A stretch of 30,676 nucleotides of DNA from Sphaeroforma sirkka. Taxonomy: Eukaryota; Opisthokonta; Ichthyosporea; Ichthyophonida. Numbering within the stretch: position 1 is the first letter of the stretch; each line of letters begins with the position of its first letter. The DNA lies in NCBI GenBank assembly GCA_001586965.3, contig LUCW03000290.1, forward strand, positions 1 through 30,676. Direction: 5' to 3'. The notes beneath the pieces are model-generated. The model searched no databases and was not told the origin of the DNA. It was given only the letters and a program-made list of their open reading frames with translations. The position numbers and the translations under genes are program-made. Below, in pieces: positions 27,701 through 30,676 of the stretch.

Positions 27701-30000
27701 CACGAGGAGAGACAAAACTCCGATCCGGAAGTAGATGATAGACATCTAGTATTCATCAACGTAACGTTGGAATTATTGTTGTTGTGCCGCTTTCTTCTTC
27801 TGCCGAGTTTGCTCGGCTTTGTGGTATGCCGCGATGTCATTCGGATCGTCAAAAGCTTCGGCTGAACCCAAGTTGGATCACCATCCCGCCAGCGAACCAA
27901 GTATTCTGTATTCCCTGTGGAATCATTCTGTCTATGTCGAATGATGTAACGGAACGAGAACTATCCTGCCACATATGATCTTCTAAAGGCTTTTCGGTGG
28001 CTCTATGGACTAGTCGCAAAAGTTCCACTCTAACTGGTTTACCTTTGAAAGTATCTGGAAGTGAACCATCCTTGTGTGTCAGTTCATATCCTTGTCCCTG
28101 TCTGGCTTTGACAACGTATGGTCCAAACATTGGTCGCATTGCTTTGGTTGTGCGACCTTCGGACCGTACCATTACCACATCCCCTGGTTGAAAGGCGATA
28201 AAATCGTAAGCATGGAGGCGGTCAAACTGCCTGGATAGTGTGTCTGCGTATTTCTGCGTGACCTTGTAAAGCGTCGGCAAGATAGTGTCGTGCAAACGAT
28301 CCAGCCGGTGTGCCCAAGCCTCATTGGTGACCGGCTGATTCCCCGGAAGGTCATCCGTGAAGTCAGCAAACGGAACATGACGGCGACCGAAGTAAGCACT
28401 GAATGGTGCTGTCTTGTGTCGCCGAGATATTCGGAGGTTCTGGCACAGCATAATAAGTGGTAGTCGGACATCCCATGCCGTAGGCAAAGATTCACATAGC
28501 TTGCGAACTCCTTCGTGGATGTCTCTGTGTCTTCTCTCCGCTGCTCCCAGAACCTGAGGACGATATGGTGGCGACTTTGCATGCATCACTCCAACTTCTT
28601 GAGTTATTAATTTAACAATCTTGTTCGAAAACTCGCCTCCCTCGTCTGATTGAATTTTCCTGGGAAAACCATGTTCCCCAAACACCTCCATAAGTTTAGA
28701 TGTCACCACTTCTGCTGACTTTGTGGCCGTTGCTCTCAATATCGAGTACCCCGTTGCTATATCCAAGACGTGCAATATATGTCGATTTCCTGCTGCTGAA
28801 ACTAGTGGCATTGGAATCATGTCGACTTGAATATGATCCCACGGATACTTTGCCGTTATATTAATCATCGGGTGAAATCCCTTTCGTAACACCCTCTGTC
28901 CTAGACATGTGCGACAGTTTCTCCTAACTGTTTGTGCAAGTTCCAGAGCGTTAGGCCACAAATGTCCGTTCTGCTGTAGTTGAGCAACTGTATCTTCTGC
29001 TCTATGATGCCCAATCTCATGCTGACACAAGGTGAGCTGTGTGCGACGGCTTATCTCTTCCTCATCTGGAGAATCCGTCATGGCTACTTCCGAGATAGCG
29101 ATCGATACTAGCCGAGACGTATCTAATGGGGTGACTTTCGATACTGAGGACGGTTCTGCATATCCCAATCGTGCTGAAAACGTCGCTGGAAGGCTGTAAC
29201 CATTGCGTGGGCCTACTCTGGCAATGACTGTGTGACCCCATGGTGCCTTGCCACTCGCATACTTTCCGTATTTGAGGAAGGAGTGGGCTGTCCTTGGAAC
29301 TAATACTGGGTCTCTTTGTAGAAGCGACTTGAATAACTGGAACCAAGGCTCGTGGGGCGCCCACGGTAGACACACCGTAGCTGTGGCCCTCTCTGATCGT
29401 ATCTTGCGCAACATTCTATGAATTAATCTCCATGGTGGGTTCATCCATCCGTCTATATCCTTTCCAACACGTGCAAACGCTCCACCCCTGTCATCGTCGG
29501 TGTAGTAGCGTGGCAAATGATGGTCCTGATGCGAAGCAAAGACATCGACATTATTCTCACCCATAATCCGTTGCGCTTGCTCAAAGTAGTCTGGAAAAAG
29601 TTGCCAACATTCTGCATATAGTACCTCCGGGTCCTCAGTCTCAACAGTTCCCTCATGAAGCCTAGACCACGCGTCTGGTAACACGTTCTTTATACCCGGG
29701 ATGTGCGAGATAGTAAAATTGAAAGGCGCTATGATGTGATGCCATCGTTGTAGCATCGGATTCAGCTTTAGCTGTGTGTTCATATACACCAAAGCCTTGT
29801 GATCAGTCAACACTGAAAAGCGTTGACCTTCGAGATGATCCCGGAAGTGTGTGAGACCATATACCAAGGCCAATAATTCCTTCATGGGTGTTGCGTAATT
29901 GCGCTGTGCTGCGTTGAGGGTCTTGCTGAAGAACATTAGGTATTGCTTCTTCCCTTTCTATGGTCTGGAACAATGCACCTCCAATACCGTAGTCGCTTGC
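27701..30000 (-). pseudogene. C1 RNase H, Dam-like domain, integrase and chromodomain (fossil)
   Basis: The main open frame spans 27849-29936. RNase H (FFSKTLNAAQRNYATPMKEL, LTDHKALVYM, HIPGIKNVLPDAWSRL) is at about 29936-29640. The Dam-like domain (NVDVFASHQDHHLPRYY, GWMNPPWRLIHRMLRKI, VCLPWAPHEPWFQLFKSLL) is at about 29620-29260. The integrase zinc region (CQHEIGHHRAEDTV ... CRTCLG) is at about 29060-28900 and the core (DHIQVDMIPMPL, KIQSDEGGEFSNK, PQVLGAAERRHRD) at about 28870-28520. The C-terminal region (GDVVMVRSEGRTTKAM) follows, then chromodomain residues toward 27730 (MVRWRDGDPTWV). Homologous residue for residue in many blocks to A2 20169-22076. Confidence 0.85.
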
Positions 30001-30676
30001 ATCCGTTTCGAGTTGTAAAGGTACTTCGTCGACGGGAAATTTCAACACTACTGCCTCAACTATGGCTTGCTTCATGGCATCCCAAGCTTGCTGGTGTCTC
30101 TGTTCCCACCTGTCTCCAATGATTTCCTTAGGCTTCAGTCTTACAAATTCCCGGAGTGGGGCAACTACCTCTGCAAAGTTTGGTAGGTGCTCGTGAAGAA
30201 AGTTGGCTAATCCCAAGGCCGATGCAATGTCTTTGTACTTCTTCGGGTTGGCCAGTCAATGAGCTTGGCCTGCTTTTCATGGCAAATATCAATTCCGGCC
30301 TTCGATACTCGCTTCCCTAGGATCATGACTTCTTTGACTGCAAAATGACATTTTGAAGGGTTTAGCTTGAAACTGTGGTACGTCAGCCGCCGAATGACCT
30401 CTTTCACTACTCGTACGTGTTCCTCGTAGTCATCTGTTGCTATTACGATGTCGTCCAGGTAGTGGTGTGCCGGAAGTCCTTGCAATATCACACTCAGTGT
30501 ACGCTGAAACTGCTGCGTCAGTGTGTGTAGTCCAAATGGCGCTGATGTAAAGGAATACTGGCTTTTTTTTGCCATGTGTGAAACTGAATAGATACTGAGA
30601 ATCAGGGTGAATTGGGAGTCGATGGTACGCTGCGGTTAGATCCAATGTCGTGTAATATCTCTTCCCTTTGATGTTA
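30001..30676 (-). pseudogene. C1 reverse transcriptase (partial at window edge, fossil)
   Basis: Minus-strand RT motifs MDLTAAYHRLPIHPDSQYLF, SAPFGLHTLTQQFQRTLSV and AHHYLDDIVIATDDYEEHVR (catalytic YLDD), then SFKLNPSKCHFAVKEVMILG and connection-region residues leading to ETDASDYGIGGALFQT. The upstream portion lies beyond the right edge. Broken. Confidence 0.85.

Larger units (their letters stand above)
27177..30676 (-). mobile_element. Ty3/Gypsy family C, copy C1 (3' part, runs off right edge)
   Basis: Minus-strand chromovirus-like element nested in A3. Parts in order: RT (30676 to about 30000), RNase H, Dam-like domain, integrase, chromodomain (to about 27730), 3' UTR with tandem units, polypurine tract, 3' LTR (27177-27355). 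Protein sequence is close to A2/A3 (for example NYATPMKELLALVYGLTHFR in both), but the LTR is shorter and different inside, so it is a sister family. A few breaks; the long 695-codon frame suggests moderate age. Confidence 0.8.

Noticed and set aside
1-30676. tRNA, rRNA, integron, toxin-antitoxin or phage-like defence modules
   Set aside because: Both strands were scanned for these; no cloverleaf, rRNA segment, or operon-like gene cluster was found.

Overview
This is a stretch of eukaryotic nuclear DNA made almost wholly of nested retrotransposons. Nothing bacterial or phage-like is present: there are no operons, no Shine-Dalgarno-spaced genes and no tRNA or rRNA. The host cannot be named from this window. 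Chromodomain-bearing Ty3/Gypsy elements, an APE-type LINE and a THAP-like zinc-finger gene fit an invertebrate, an early-diverging fungus or another unicellular eukaryote. All LTR elements are treated here as fossils.

Three Ty3/Gypsy families are recognisable. Family A has a 248-bp, hairpin-rich LTR (TGTGGTC...TACTACA). Copies are A1 (1-3703, minus: 5' LTR, leader, gag, running off the left edge), A2 (19551-23187, plus: both LTRs, leader, pol 3' half, repeat-rich 3' UTR) and A3 (25638-27176, minus: RT/RNase H part, 3' UTR, 3' LTR). Family B has a ~590-600-bp LTR (TGTAGAAATACGG...GTTTACA). B2 (3704-4862, minus) is a 5' LTR plus gag start and is interrupted by A1. B1 (14797-about 23520, minus) is a 3' LTR plus pol, split by A2 with a 4-bp target duplication. 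Family C (C1, 27177-30676, minus) has a 179-bp LTR, is a sister of A, and lies inside A3. All three families carry the same extra domain between RNase H and integrase, resembling the Dam-type methyltransferase-like domain known from DIRS-group elements. A and C have tandem arrays in the 3' UTR.

Left-centre (4863-11660) holds a broken APE-type LINE on the minus strand (ORF1 11660-10343, ORF2 from 10349 down to about 6695). Its middle is replaced by LTR-B copies in opposite orientations flanking an inverted piece of the same LINE. A 4-bp duplication and continuous LINE codons across the outer junctions let the history be read. Between LINE fragments lie a compact hairpin cluster (5289-5403) and a THAP-like gene (5683-6586, plus), the only candidate host-type gene.

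The region 11661-13614 is AT-rich with no convincing gene. 13615-15384 is a LINE fragment followed by a pile-up of LTR-B copies in both orientations. 23188-25637, between the tail-to-tail A2 and A3 copies, holds the 5' remnant of B1, a 16-bp direct repeat, and unassigned coding-like pieces including a gag-like plus-strand reading frame cut by A3. Insertion order read from nesting: LINE first, then B, then A (A1 into B2, A2 into B1), then C into A3. The near-identical LTRs of A2 mark it as young.
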